64,000 nt of DNA from Rhynchopus sp. YZ270_cl-10 (Eukaryota; Euglenozoa; Diplonemea; Diplonemida; Diplonemidae). The DNA is taken from the NCBI GenBank assembly GCA_964035575.1, contig OZ037844.1, forward strand, positions 310,001-374,000, read 5' to 3'. The notes under the pieces were generated by a model, which did no database searches, was not told the DNA's origin, and saw nothing but the letters and a program-made list of their open reading frames with translations. A program made the translations under genes and the position numbers. Of this stretch, positions 30,268 to 39,054 are shown piece by piece; the stretch's first letter is position 1, and each line of letters begins with the position of its first letter.

Positions 30268-31671
30268 CAGTGTGACACAGAATTAATGGCCGATGAAGAC
30301 ATTTTATAAAAAAACGGCAAATTTTGACAAGGACATATTCAAAACACCCCCAAAACATAAAATATTTACGCCCAGGAACACAATAAAAGCAAAAATATAA
30401 TGGTTAAGGGTAAAGTGAACACTGAGGCCACGAGGGAAGGGTTGCGCCTACAGGCAGCGTCGCTAGTCGTTGTTGGCGGTAAGAGCCATGATGAGGTGGC
30501 GGAGTTGCTGAACGTTGCGAAGAGGAGTTTGGGTAGGTGGGTGAAGGAGTACCGCGCTGGAGAGCGGAATTTTTCGGACAAGCCAGGGAGGGGACGCAAG
30601 AGATCGGCCACCACCGACACCGTTAAGAATAGGGTGGTTAGACACATGCGGGGCAAGCGGTTTCAGTCTTGCAGGAAAGTAGCGTCGCGACTACAGATTT
30701 CGAGGGAGAGTGTCCGCAGGTGCCTGAAGGAGAAGGGGCTGAAGCCCGTTCAAACGAAGAGCAAACCAAAGCTCTCGGAAAAGAACATCACTGCCCGGAT
30801 AGAGTTTGCTGAAACGCATCGAAACACCGACTGGTCAAAGGTGATGTTCACCGATGAAAAAGACTTTTGGCTTTTTTCTCGGGTGAGCAAGAAGAACGAT
30901 GTTGTCTGGGTTGCAGATGGTGATGAGCCGCCCCCAACCGTTGATAAGGTCAGGGCTACGCAGAAGGTTCACGTCTGGGGAGGAATCACCACCAGAGGTA
31001 AGACGAAGCTCTATTTCTATGACGGTGCTCTCAATGCAGAGAAGTACCGTACGCTCGTCTTACAGAAAGCGCTCAAAGAAATAAAAGAACTCCTGCCTGA
31101 CAGTAGCTACACGTTTCAGCAGGATGGGGCACCCTGCCACACTGCGAACGTTACTCAAGCATTCCTCTCCTCCCAACCTTTCTCGTTCCTCCCTAAAGCT
31201 GACTGGCCAGGCAACTCCCCTGATCTCAATCCTATTGAGAACCTGTGGGCCAAGCTGCAGACTGCAGTCAACGAACGGGAGCCCAAAGACGTGTCAGCAC
31301 TTAAACGTGCCATCAACAAGGAATGGTCCAAGATGGACAATAGCTTCGTTGCACGTTACATCATGTCAATGCCACGACGCCTAGACGCAGTTCGCAATTC
31401 CAACGGAATGCACACAAAATACTAATGCATGCTCTATTTATTTTTGTGCACCCACTCGTTTGTACTGCTACACTGTATTTTTTTTTTTTACACATACACC
31501 CTTTTTTACCAAAAAGGGATATTTCCATGTTAATATTTTCCCCACACACACACTTTTCATACACGGCCAGTTGAAAATGCAATGAAATGAGTCAAATTTT
31601 GCCTATTTTTTAGAATAATATAACAATTTTTACAAAATGTCGTCATCGGCCATTAATTCTGTGTCACACTG
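30268..31671 (+). mobile_element. Intact Tc1/mariner-type transposon
   Basis: Terminal inverted repeats of 38 bp (30268-30305 and 31634-31671, starting CAGTGTGACACAGAATTAAT) differ at a single position. The element is flanked by TA at 30266-30267 and 31672-31673, the target duplication expected of this superfamily. It carries one open transposase gene, so it looks recently active or still active. Confidence 0.92.
30400..31425 (+). CDS. Tc1/mariner transposase, DD37E
   Basis: The product has 341 residues and is intact. An N-terminal helix-turn-helix region (HDEVAELLNVAKRSLGRWV, about residues 30-48) is followed by a GRGRKR basic hook-like patch (64-68) and a second helix-turn-helix (VASRLQISRESVRRCLKEKG). 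The catalytic domain has D152 (MFTDEKDFW), D242 (QQDGAPCH) and E280 (SPDLNPIENLW). There are 37 residues between the second and third, so the triad is DD37E rather than the Tc1-typical DD34E. It cuts and joins the element's ends in the nucleus. Confidence 0.93.
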   Translation: MVKGKVNTEATREGLRLQAASLVVVGGKSHDEVAELLNVAKRSLGRWVKEYRAGERNFSDKPGRGRKRSATTDTVKNRVVRHMRGKRFQSCRKVASRLQISRESVRRCLKEKGLKPVQTKSKPKLSEKNITARIEFAETHRNTDWSKVMFTDEKDFWLFSRVSKKNDVVWVADGDEPPPTVDKVRATQKVHVWGGITTRGKTKLYFYDGALNAEKYRTLVLQKALKEIKELLPDSSYTFQQDGAPCHTANVTQAFLSSQPFSFLPKADWPGNSPDLNPIENLWAKLQTAVNEREPKDVSALKRAINKEWSKMDNSFVARYIMSMPRRLDAVRNSNGMHTKY

Positions 31672-31673
31672 TA

Positions 31674-32179
31674 TAAGTAGTATATAAAGCACGTAGCCCT
31701 AAAAAGTACAAGGACCAAGAACCGACATGAACAGGGACCAAAGAGTCGTGGTGAATTCAAATAATGATCAGTTACCGAGAAACAACCACTGGTCGACAAA
31801 CACTAGAAAAGGAAAATCAGCTGAAAAGAAAACGAAAACGTGATATTCTAACTTGTATCTGGCGTAATAAAAAACGGCGTCCACGTATCATTGGTTGAGC
31901 GACGCTTGCCCAGATGACCCGTACCAGGAGAATAAAATTACAAAGAAAAGGAAAATAACAAAATAAACAAAAAGCACAACAAGAGTATCCCAAAGTAGTA
32001 TACAGACAGCACAACTCCCTACAAGGATGTGGCGGCAAGGCCGGTCTGACAACAAAGTTCTTGAACACATACAAAGATGTGTACAAGAACTTTGTTTTGT
32101 TTGAGGTATTTTAGTAAAAAAGAAAAGAAAATGGTTGGAATAGGGAAAACAAGTTGGATTAGTATTTATTGTATAAGCC
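31674..32179. other. Intergenic between Tc1 and hAT elements
   Basis: 31985-32054 (AGTATACAGACAGCACAACT, CGGTCTGACA) recurs with changes at 35157-35212, so one side of a dispersed repeat is present. No gene is seen. Confidence 0.5.
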
Positions 32180-32905
32180 CAGTGTTTCCCAGCATCTCAC
32201 CTAACTCTGAAAATAGGTGAGATTTTGCGGTTTTGCGGGTTTTTGTATAGGTGTGGCGAGCCCGGGCGCGCTTCGCGCGCCCGGGTCCCCACCTTAGCTC
32301 AAGTTGGGGGCCTCCGGCGGAATGTGAGAATTTCTCGGAGTTCGGCACTTCATTGATATTTGCACCAGTACATTTACAAAATAAACGGCAGTCATGGCAG
32401 GCATGACACCCAAGCGAAGCCACGGTACGCATCATTTCTAAAAATTGTTGACATAAATGTCACTGTCGTTGGAAGATTGGGGGGTCAGCTTGTTTTTGTG
32501 CCCAAAATTTCTCAGCACTGCTGACCAGGGACATTGGGAACATAGGGATTTTTGCGGAGCAAAAAAAAAATCAAACAAATGGCGCCGCAGGCGAAAAAAA
32601 ATTAGGGTACAGTGTAAAAATCTATCTTTTTTACAGCACATAGTCACACACCTATTATGGTCCTAACCCTTTTTTGCGGAGCAAAAAAGGGAAAATGGCG
32701 CCGCAGGCAAAAAAAAATTGAGGTACAGCCTGGATGGTGCGGTCAGCAACCCAGTTCCCCATGGTACTCCCGTGGTTCAACCATGATTTTTTTTTTTTTT
32801 TTTTTTTCCTGCAGGTGAGATTTCTCACCTCACTTTTTTTTTTTTTGAAAACTTGGTTGTTTTAGTGTAGACACCCGAAGATGAACTCCACTATACTACA
32901 CGCGT

Positions 32906-33406
32906 CTAAGTGATGCCGGAGTTACTCCATGCAATGCTCATGGCGGTCGTCGTCGTCCAGTCTCGATTGGGCGGCGGCGGCGGCACTGGCTTCTTGGCTG
33001 CAGTCAACCCACGGTCGGGTGGGGGCGGCGGCGGGGGCTTGTTCTTCAGCGCCTTGTGAGGCGTCTTGACCTTCCCACCGGTGGTGCACGTCATGGTGGG
33101 GGTCGCTGTTGTTGTGGCTCCTGCGGGGAAGCAGGCGCCGGGTGTCTCGTCTTCGGTGCAAGTCGCTGCTGCTGCTCGCACCAACATCGCAAGCGCTACG
33201 GCCCGCGGTGTCACGTCATGTGGCGGTTGCACCGCCGTTTCCTCTTCTGCCACCTCTATCGTGAGCTGCGAGATCAGCCCCGATAGAGTGCATGCAGCTG
33301 ACACCAGGTCGGCCGCATCACACCACTCATCCTCAGTCATCGCTTCAGCCGTCATAGCCCGCGCCTGAGCAATCGCCATATCATATCTCCTTAAAAGGAG
33401 AGTCAT
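32906..33406 (-). CDS. Small Ala/Thr- and Pro-rich ORF carried in hAT
   Basis: The open frame has 166 residues; the ATG at 33379 (MAIAQARAMTAEAMTEDEW) would give 157. The N-terminal half is helical and acidic. The C-terminal half has two PPPPPP runs linked by DRGLTAAKKP. There are no known domains. It lies between the dispersed 48 bp repeat (32846-32893) and noncoding hAT sequence, so it may be a gene or gene piece carried by the element. A real product is uncertain. Confidence 0.4.
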   Translation of the reverse strand: MTLLLRRYDMAIAQARAMTAEAMTEDEWCDAADLVSAACTLSGLISQLTIEVAEEETAVQPPHDVTPRAVALAMLVRAAAATCTEDETPGACFPAGATTTATPTMTCTTGGKVKTPHKALKNKPPPPPPPDRGLTAAKKPVPPPPPNRDWTTTTAMSIAWSNSGIT

Positions 33407-33904
33407 ATTCGCGTGTAGTATGGTGGGAGAGGGCGAACCCCCTCCCTTCCTCCTGTATGGGGGACTCCACTGGTGGGGACCAATGAAGTACAGCAGACCT
33501 GACGCTAAACAGTTACGAAAATCGCACTTTTTGGGCTTGGAATTCGGGTTTTTTTACGGGTTTTTTTACACGGGAAAAAGGTACATTTTTCGACCCTGGC
33601 CCATGTCTGGTGGTGAAAATCATAATTTTTTTGCCCACATGATACGTTTCGAACACACTTATCGCTAAATATGCCGTTTTCCCCGAAAATTTTGAGAACC
33701 CCACGTCCAATTTCTTTCGTTTTTGGTGCTCCGGGAGGGGTCGATATTGACAGGTCGCTGACAGGTCGCTGACACAGGGACTCTATACACACACCCCCTG
33801 ATATTGACAGGTCGTTGACCGACTTCCGAAAGCACCAGTTTTGGAGAAAAAAAAATTCGCGCTGCGCGCGAAAAAGGTCCTCAGAAGCTCAATTCCGAAA
33901 GCAA

Positions 33905-34260
33905 ATACGGGGAGCGAAGTCTTCCAACTCCTCCGCCATCAGCAGGAACACCTCCGTTTTCTCTTGAACCTGTTACGCTTGTGCTGAGAAACAAGGCAAC
34001 AGCGTGTTCAAGAATATTCCCCATCTTTCCGTTGTTAAACTCGGTGCCTGTTCATGAAGAACCATCAGCTTCTCAATAGTGCTGTGAGAAAGGCGGTGGC
34101 GTCTCTTTGCGTAGATGTAGTCAGGAGAGAGAATCCTTGTTCAACAGCAACCAAAGACGGGGAGTGCACTACCGGTGCAGCCTACAAAACCCGTGCGAGA
34201 GTGTCCCCATTTTCCAAGAAAACTTCGAAAAAACCGCGTTCTGGCGAAGCCACGGTACGC
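33905..34260 (-). pseudogene. hAT transposase C-terminal remnant
   Basis: The minus strand contains YIYAKRRHRLSHSTIEKLMV and LHEQAP. This resembles the conserved RRSRLSPENVEKLLFL part of the hAT dimerisation domain. Other protein-like pieces surround it in different frames, with several stops. Together with the ends and 8 bp duplication, this supports the hAT assignment. Confidence 0.5.
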
Positions 34261-34979
34261 CACATTTCAAAATTGCGCTTAAAATTGCACTTTTTTCGCA
34301 GCCAAACTATGTCATAAGAAGGGTGTAATGCAAGCTTGCGCCGCAGGCGCACGGTACGCTACTTTTTTCTTTGGCCATATCCTTCTTTCTCACTCCTTAT
34401 TGGGTTCGACGTGCTCCGTCCGTCAAATGGTGGGGTCACAACATGCAGCAAAGTTTGCAACTACGCAAACTGCCCCCACGTTCACTTTGTACTTTTCCTT
34501 CAGAAGACAAGTACCATCGGGAACATACGGAACTGAATTTTTTTTTGCGAAGCAAAAAAAAATAATATAAAATGGCGCCGCAGGCGAAAAAAATTAGGGT
34601 ACGGTGTAAAAATATAGCTATTTACACCACAGAGCAGTCACTCAACGAACCCTTTTTGCGGAGCAAAAAATGAAAAATGGCGCCGCAGGCAAAAAAAAAA
34701 ATTGAAGGTACAGCCTCCCGGGTCAACCCTACAGAATTTTCCCGTAAAAAAAAAAAGACTCCTCAAAATTTCCCGGAAAAAAAAAGGATTTCCCGCGTAA
34801 AATTTCCCGTAAAAAAAACGACTTCCCCACGTAAAATTTCCCGTAAAAAAAACGACCTCTCAAGGATTTTGGAATTCCACTACGCGGTTTAGCAACATCC
34901 CTGAAGTACAGACACTTTTTTTTTTTTTTTGTGAGATTTCTCACCCCAAAATCTCACCGTGGGAAACACTGTATAAGCC

Positions 34980-34993
34980 AATTCAGTTCGTAT

Positions 34994-35030
<37 letters not shown>

Positions 35031-35340
35031 CCCATTTTTATTTTCAATAGAAAATAAAAACGAAAAAATGCGTCTCAACGCGAAGGCATTTATCATCCAT
35101 ATCAAGAACGTGTTAAAGGGAGGGACAACAAGCATAAGCATTAAGAAACCACAAGAGTAGTATCCAGACAGCACAACTTCCTACAAAGGTGTGGCGGAAA
35201 AACCGGTCTGACAGTTTGAATTGTTGAATTGTTTGTGTGGTTTCAAAATGAGTAACTTATTATATCAGCATAACAGATACGATGGGTAGATAAGTGGCAA
35301 ACGATGAAACAAAGAAAAAACAGTAAAAATAAAACTCTTT
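34980..35340. other. Intergenic with long T run
   Basis: A run of about 35 T (34996-35030) is followed by the second copy of the CAGACAGCACAACT repeat (35157-35212). No gene is seen. Confidence 0.5.
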
Positions 35341-35349
35341 ATAAACAGT

Positions 35350-36350
35350 TCATACATTGAAATCCCCGGGAGTCGCGGAGACTCTCCACTGGTGTTTTCG
35401 AGAGTTTTAGCGATTAAAAAAAAAGAAAAAAAATTCGCGATTAATCGCGAATTTGTGAAAAACTCTCGAAAACTCTCCAATTTAAAAAAAAACTCTCCAA
35501 AACTCTCCAAAACTCTCCAAAACTCTCCAAAACTCTCCAATACTCCCCGATTTAAAAAAAATACTCTCGAAAACTCTCCAATTTATAAAATAAAAATTTG
35601 CGATTAATCGCGAATTTATGAAAAAATCTCGAAAACTGGGCCATCTATGAACGGGGAGAGATTTTTTCACAAGCTCTCACTACGTTCCGAGGGGGTTTTT
35701 GTACTTTAGTGGTGTGGCTGGCAACATGTATTCTGTGGTGGTCAAAAGTGCAATGTTCCTTCTCCAATGGATTTATTGGGTGTACTGCTATACTGGGACA
35801 ATATGGTTAGATCACTCTTCAAACCACCTGGAAAAGTGCACGGCATCTAAAAATTTCCGCCTGCGGCGGGAAGCCTCGACCCGTTTTCACCCTTTTCTTG
35901 TTCCTTATCCCCATATTTAAAATAGCCCTGCTTACATGTGGTGGTATGCTTCAGTGCTGGTATGGTGTACCATTTTTCGCCCAGAGTAATTTAAGCGTAA
36001 TTATATCTTAAACAGGTGTGGATAATTTCCAAGCGCGGAATTAACCCGTCGCATTTGTGATCGACCTGTGGGCTCGTTTGCTCATGTCCGCCACCACTGT
36101 GCCGCCTAAAGCCGCGAGGCTTATCACCCCTCTGTCGTGGTGGGTGCATTTTGCGAATCAATCGGTAGGTGTAATGTGAGTACGTAGACTGAACGTGTGC
36201 CCAGGTAGGCGCAGGTCAGATGCGGATAGCACCAGGTGTGCACGGTTGTGTTTGGGGTAAAATGCTACAAAAAATCGCGATTTTACTCCCGGGGATTAAT
36301 CGCGAATTTTGTCGCGATTAATCGCGAAAACTCTCCGTAAAAAAAAAAAA
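35350..36350. repeat. Repeat-rich stretch upstream of the LINE
   Basis: CATACATTGAAATCCCCGGG at 35353-35372 is mirrored at 43986-44005, downstream of the LINE. Between, 35460-35580 is a tandem series of AAAACTCTCC units. TTCGCGATTAATCGCGAA, an 18 bp palindrome, occurs at about 35433-35450 and in part at 35594, 36290 and 36310. 35636-35840 is the array-poor copy of the element at 27474. No gene is supported. Confidence 0.55.
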
Positions 36351-36354
36351 AAAC

Positions 36355-36742
36355 GGTCCTGGGTATGACCTAAAACTGCATCCAGTCGTGGAGGTATGTT
36401 CCTAGTAGGTAGGGGGGGGCTCTATGATGGGATTCCTTTGACCGCGCGAAGGCCTTGTGCCGGGGACGTATGGGGGGATGAACTAGAGCCCTGCGACCGC
36501 CCGTGGGACAATACCTTTGGGGGGGATACATGAGCGACCCCGAGGTGGGCTCTAAGAGCACTCCTTACCCATAACGCACAGCTCCGTCGATGAGTAGGTA
36601 TGGTAAGGGATTAACGTACCCAAAGTCGGCGCTCTCAAGACCCTATGGCGGACCCCGTTCGGCTTTGGCCTGGGGACGGGCACGGTGAAGGTGTGCCTAT
36701 TACGGTAGGGGTGCCTGAATCGGAGAGCCACCACCTAAGAAC
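36355..36742 (+). promoter_or_regulatory. LINE 5' untranslated region
   Basis: This is a GC-rich leader with no open frame, beginning near GGTCCTGGGTATGACC. In ingi-type elements the first 77-80 bp act as an internal promoter and ribozyme. Whether that holds here cannot be told by eye. Confidence 0.4.
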
Positions 36743-36952
36743 ATGATGAAAATAATATATTCAAGCTTGTCTTCTGGCCACTGCACACTTTTGTGTACGC
36801 GAATTGACGTCATGATTGACACCACCCACATAAAAACACTTTGTTATTTACATCCGATTCCACGGAAAGGAGGACACAGTGAATCAAGAATTAACCCTGA
36901 GCACATCCCAACTGCTCCCCCCCTCCCCCCAAAAAAGCCACCCCCCTCCACG

Positions 36953-37588
36953 ATGGGGTCCTCTGGACAGCAGACGATGAAGAAGGCTGACGAAGAGGTG
37001 GCAGGGGCGATGTGGAGACCCCGGGCTGAGGACTTTCCTGACAGCCGACTCGCAGCCAACTTGGCTGATTTTAAGAAAAACGGAGGCATCCTGTGGTGCA
37101 GCCGTAAGGAAGTGGAGGAAGCGCTGCAGAAGCCGCAGCACCAGCACACGGCAGGGGTACTCGTAGCCCCGGCCGACAAACCACAGGGGTTGGCGGCCCC
37201 ACTGATCTCCCTCGTGACGGTGCGGGGGGAGGAGATGAGGACGGAGCGCCGGTTCCTGTGCTCAGTCAGCACCGTACAGGCGGTGCACAAGACGGCGGGT
37301 GCAAAGCAGCACCAGGGGGCATTGCCCCAAACCAAATACGTTGTGGTGGAAAGCCGCAACAGCGTGACCCGTGCCGCAGCATGTGCATGGGTGAAGGCAC
37401 ACGGAGGCGAGGTGCAGACCGCCGTGGAGCTGAAGGCGAAGAAGGGGAAGCCAGCCGCAAAGACGGCGGCTTTTAAGATTGGAGTAGACGGCGCGCAGGT
37501 GAAGGACGTGCTGGCAGGAAGCGGCGATGACGCTTCTTCGCCAGGCCGTTCTTCACCAACGGGTCGGGACGGGGTGGCGACCGGGTGA
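36953..37588 (+). CDS. LINE ORF1 (nucleic-acid-binding type)
   Basis: The product has 211 residues from MGSSGQQTMKKADEEV. The frame is open from 36743, but that leader part is low-quality. The end of the protein (KYVVVESRNSVTRAAACAWV, VKAHGGEV) looks like an RRM-style strand-helix unit that may bind element RNA, but the match is loose. It stops at TGA 37586-37588. The next frame is already open from 37531, so the two overlap by about 58 nt in the -1 phase. Confidence 0.7.
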   Translation: MGSSGQQTMKKADEEVAGAMWRPRAEDFPDSRLAANLADFKKNGGILWCSRKEVEEALQKPQHQHTAGVLVAPADKPQGLAAPLISLVTVRGEEMRTERRFLCSVSTVQAVHKTAGAKQHQGALPQTKYVVVESRNSVTRAAACAWVKAHGGEVQTAVELKAKKGKPAAKTAAFKIGVDGAQVKDVLAGSGDDASSPGRSSPTGRDGVATG

Positions 37589-39051
37589 CGCCGCTACCGA
37601 GCACAGTGAACCTGGAGACGGCGCGGAACCAGGCCACCGAGCTGAGCGGGCGAGTGGTGCTGCTGTCGCGGGGCGGACTCGGCGTCGCGGTTCCGGAAGG
37701 CACCACACAGGAGCAGGCCAGCAAGGTGTTGGGCGAGCAGGGGAAGACGAACCTCTGGGCAGAGATGTGGGTGGTGGACGGGCTGCCTCTCTCGCTGTCG
37801 AAGAACGGAGTGCGGGCAATCCTGAGCGAGCAGCACGCGTGGGAGCCGGAGTTGGTGAGGACCGGCAAGCACGGCACGCACAGGGTGCTTCTCGTCCGGG
37901 GCGCACCGCCGGGGACGCTGAAGCCGGTAGTGGTGGGGGAGGACGTGCTGACCTTCCGTCGGTACGACCGTACCAAAGAAGGGTGGCTGTTTGACGCCGC
38001 AAATAAAAAAGGAAAAGGAAAAGAGGAAGGAAGGGCGGCACAGCAGGACTACGTGCCCAAGCCCTACGTGGCAGACCCCGCACAGGACGCCGAGGTGGAG
38101 AAGATGCGTCGGGAACTCCTGGAGTCGAAGGAGAGAGAAGGTGCACTGCGGGCAGAGAAGGACGAGATGCAGCAGACGCTGCAACGCATGGCGAGCCAGC
38201 TGGACCAGCTGATGACGGAGATGCGCGACCTAAAGCTACAACAGCGACGCACCGAACCGGAAGAAGAAGAAGAAGAAGAAGAAGGAGAAGGCGAGATGCA
38301 AATCGATGAGGAGGTGAAGGTGACGGCACCGCCGAAGAAGGAGACGAAGGCGAAGAAGGAACCCACGCAAACGCAGGAGCGGAAGCAACAGCAGCAACAA
38401 CAGCAGCAGCGGCAACAACAGCAGCAGCGGCAGCAACAGCAGCAGCGGCAGCAACAACAGCAGAGGCAACAACAACAGCAACGCGAACAGAGAGAAGAAG
38501 CAGAAGAACGGCTGCAGGCACAGAGGCGGCAGGAAGAGACGGACCGCCGCCGTGAATTCGACACTGCAGAGGCGGAGAGGGCAGAAGCGAAGGCACGCGA
38601 AGAAGCACAGTGGCAGGAGTATAACGAAATCCTGAAGAAGACACGCCAGGAGGAGTTGGCCGAGGAGAAGAGGAGGAACGCATTCGCCTCAGCAGAAGCG
38701 AAACGGCTGGCGACGGAGGCAGTGCTGCAAGAGGCCGAAGCCTCTTACGAGGCTTTTTTAAAAAAAAAGCGGGAAACAGAGCGAGAGGAGGAGATGGATC
38801 TCGCGACAGCGGCAGCACTGGTGCGCCAGGAGGAGGAACGCCAGCTGAAACGTGCGAGGGACGTCCTCCACGCAGAAGAACGCCGCCTCCGCATGGGCTT
38901 GACGCCACCCAAGCAGCTGAACAGGGGGAAGAGAGCGGAGCGGGACGAACGTGACCGTGCCACCCCCAAGAACACACGACGGATCTTAGCGACGACGCCC
39001 TCCCCCTCGCCAAGGAAAGAGAAAGAGAAGCGCCGCAGCATGCGGTACTGA
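37585..39051 (+). CDS. LINE ORF2 (basic, coiled-coil, Gln-rich)
   Basis: The product has about 488 residues from GTG 37585, which overlaps the stop of the preceding ORF (GTGA). The first ATG in frame is about 60 codons later (MWVVDGLPL) although the intervening sequence reads as protein. Translation therefore probably enters by -1 frameshift or stop-start reinitiation. The N-terminal 150 residues form a globular region. Then come a coil (EVEKMRRELLESKEREGA), an acidic run, a QQQQQR array (38385-38480) and a long charged helix. It is probably the particle-forming or RNA-binding part. It ends at TGA 39049-39051. Confidence 0.65.
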   Translation: MTPLPSTVNLETARNQATELSGRVVLLSRGGLGVAVPEGTTQEQASKVLGEQGKTNLWAEMWVVDGLPLSLSKNGVRAILSEQHAWEPELVRTGKHGTHRVLLVRGAPPGTLKPVVVGEDVLTFRRYDRTKEGWLFDAANKKGKGKEEGRAAQQDYVPKPYVADPAQDAEVEKMRRELLESKEREGALRAEKDEMQQTLQRMASQLDQLMTEMRDLKLQQRRTEPEEEEEEEEGEGEMQIDEEVKVTAPPKKETKAKKEPTQTQERKQQQQQQQQRQQQQQRQQQQQRQQQQQRQQQQQREQREEAEERLQAQRRQEETDRRREFDTAEAERAEAKAREEAQWQEYNEILKKTRQEELAEEKRRNAFASAEAKRLATEAVLQEAEASYEAFLKKKRETEREEEMDLATAAALVRQEEERQLKRARDVLHAEERRLRMGLTPPKQLNRGKRAERDERDRATPKNTRRILATTPSPSPRKEKEKRRSMRY

Positions 39052-39054
39052 CTG

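Larger units (their letters stand above)
32180..34971. mobile_element. Composite, decayed hAT-type element
   Basis: The ends CAGTGTTTCCCAGCATCTCACC and CTCACCGTGGGAAACACTG (each read in parts) are inverted copies of the hAT type. The 8 bp TATAAGCC stands directly outside both ends (32172-32179 and 34972-34979), an exact target duplication. The body includes a transposase remnant, a small open frame, and four copies of a TTTTTGCGGAGCAAAAA ... GGCGCCGCAGGC block (32551, 32670, 34540, 34648). A tandem run of TTTCCCGTAAAAAAAACGA-like units lies at 34736-34860. It is not autonomous. Confidence 0.8.
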
